Below are positions 5,967-6,059 of a DNA stretch of 6,059 bases, in pieces. Every line of letters starts with the position of its first letter. The first letter of the stretch is position 1. Both the position numbers and the translations under genes were made by a program. The notes beneath the pieces are model-generated. The model made no database searches, had not been told where the DNA came from, and saw only the letters and a program-made list of their open reading frames with translations. Source of the stretch: an uncultured Burkholderiales bacterium (GTDB lineage Bacteria > Pseudomonadota > Gammaproteobacteria > Burkholderiales > Burkholderiaceae_C); the NCBI GenBank assembly GCA_937897495.1, contig CALCBL010000556.1, positions 1-6,059 on the forward strand. The letters are read 5' to 3'.

Positions 5967-5998
5967 TGGAAGGGGCCTTTGGACGCCATCAAAGGCGC
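5958..5998 (+). terminator. Alternative hairpins at the end of lysA, possible terminator
   Basis: Two stems compete here. The outer one pairs GTGCC plus TTGATGG (5958-5969) with CCATCAA plus GGCGC (5986-5998, one bulged A, one G-T pair) and takes in the lysA stop. The inner one pairs GCCTTTG (5975-5981) with CAAAGGC (5990-5996) over an 8-base loop. They share the right-hand arm and cannot both form. No T-tract follows, so intrinsic termination is uncertain. Confidence 0.45.
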
Positions 5999-6059
5999 GC
6001 CTGAAGCCTACTGTGTGCAGCGTGCCAGACTCGCCAGCCCAATAAGACGCCTAAGATTC
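5989..6059 (-). CDS. Possible C-terminal end of a convergent gene, unidentified
   Basis: On the minus strand one frame enters from the right edge and reads ILGVLLGWRVWHAAHSRLQARL before a TGA at 5991-5989. The pattern of a hydrophobic stretch followed by a basic, helical tail looks like the end of a membrane protein, and the stop would sit 22 bases from the lysA stop inside the hairpin, similar to the mrcA/cyaY junction. Only 23 codons are visible. A second minus-strand frame is also open down to a TAG at 6010-6008, so this may be chance. No function can be given. Confidence 0.25.
   Translation of the reverse strand, partial: ILGVLLGWRVWHAAHSRLQARL

Noticed and set aside
1..6059. Search for CRISPR arrays, tRNA genes, insertion sequences, toxin-antitoxin pairs or a defence system
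   Set aside because: No spaced direct repeats, cloverleaf, transposase motif, terminal repeats or small toxin-like gene pairs were seen. The gene order is ordinary core chromosome.

Overview
The window reads as chromosomal core DNA from a betaproteobacterium, most likely order Burkholderiales and perhaps a Comamonadaceae-type freshwater lineage. This rests on the gene order and on the character of PBP1A, LysA and LptM, with moderate GC content. The genus is an inference; no rRNA or other marker gene is present. I see no mobile element, CRISPR array, tRNA or integration scar.

Left part (1-1578, minus strand): three tightly overlapping genes read leftwards in the order pilM-like, pilN, pilO-like (the last cut by the window edge). 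They correspond to the inner-membrane alignment subcomplex of a type IV pilus or DNA-uptake machine. The same arrangement, divergent from the class A penicillin-binding protein gene, is known from many proteobacteria (pilMNOPQ/ponA; hofMNOPQ/mrcA in E. coli). The proteins here are strongly divergent. The PilM-like protein is only about 209-234 residues, and PilN carries a degraded PilM-binding motif.

Middle (1579-4129): a divergent intergenic region of about 110-184 bp with small palindromes and a possible -10 box, then mrcA (ponA), encoding a complete 788-residue bifunctional PBP1A with all glycosyltransferase and transpeptidase motifs. It converges on cyaY (bacterial frataxin, minus strand, 4152-4475). 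The two stop codons lie in opposite arms of a perfect 9-bp inverted repeat, and the end of cyaY shows a tiny 12-bp tandem duplication.

Right part (4476-6059): lptM, a 67-residue lipoprotein that assists LptD maturation, starts only 13 bp from the cyaY start on the opposite strand and may be translated from a leaderless mRNA. It overlaps lysA (diaminopimelate decarboxylase, last step of lysine synthesis) by an ATGA. After lysA come two mutually exclusive hairpins and what may be the C-terminal end of a convergent minus-strand gene.

The envelope theme is clear: PBP1A polymerises peptidoglycan, LysA draws on the same meso-diaminopimelate pool used for peptidoglycan, LptM supports the outer-membrane LPS translocon, and PilMNO crosses the envelope. 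CyaY (iron-sulfur cluster control) is a housekeeping neighbour. I found no convincing new system. The interesting points are the compact pilus proteins and the very compressed gene junctions.
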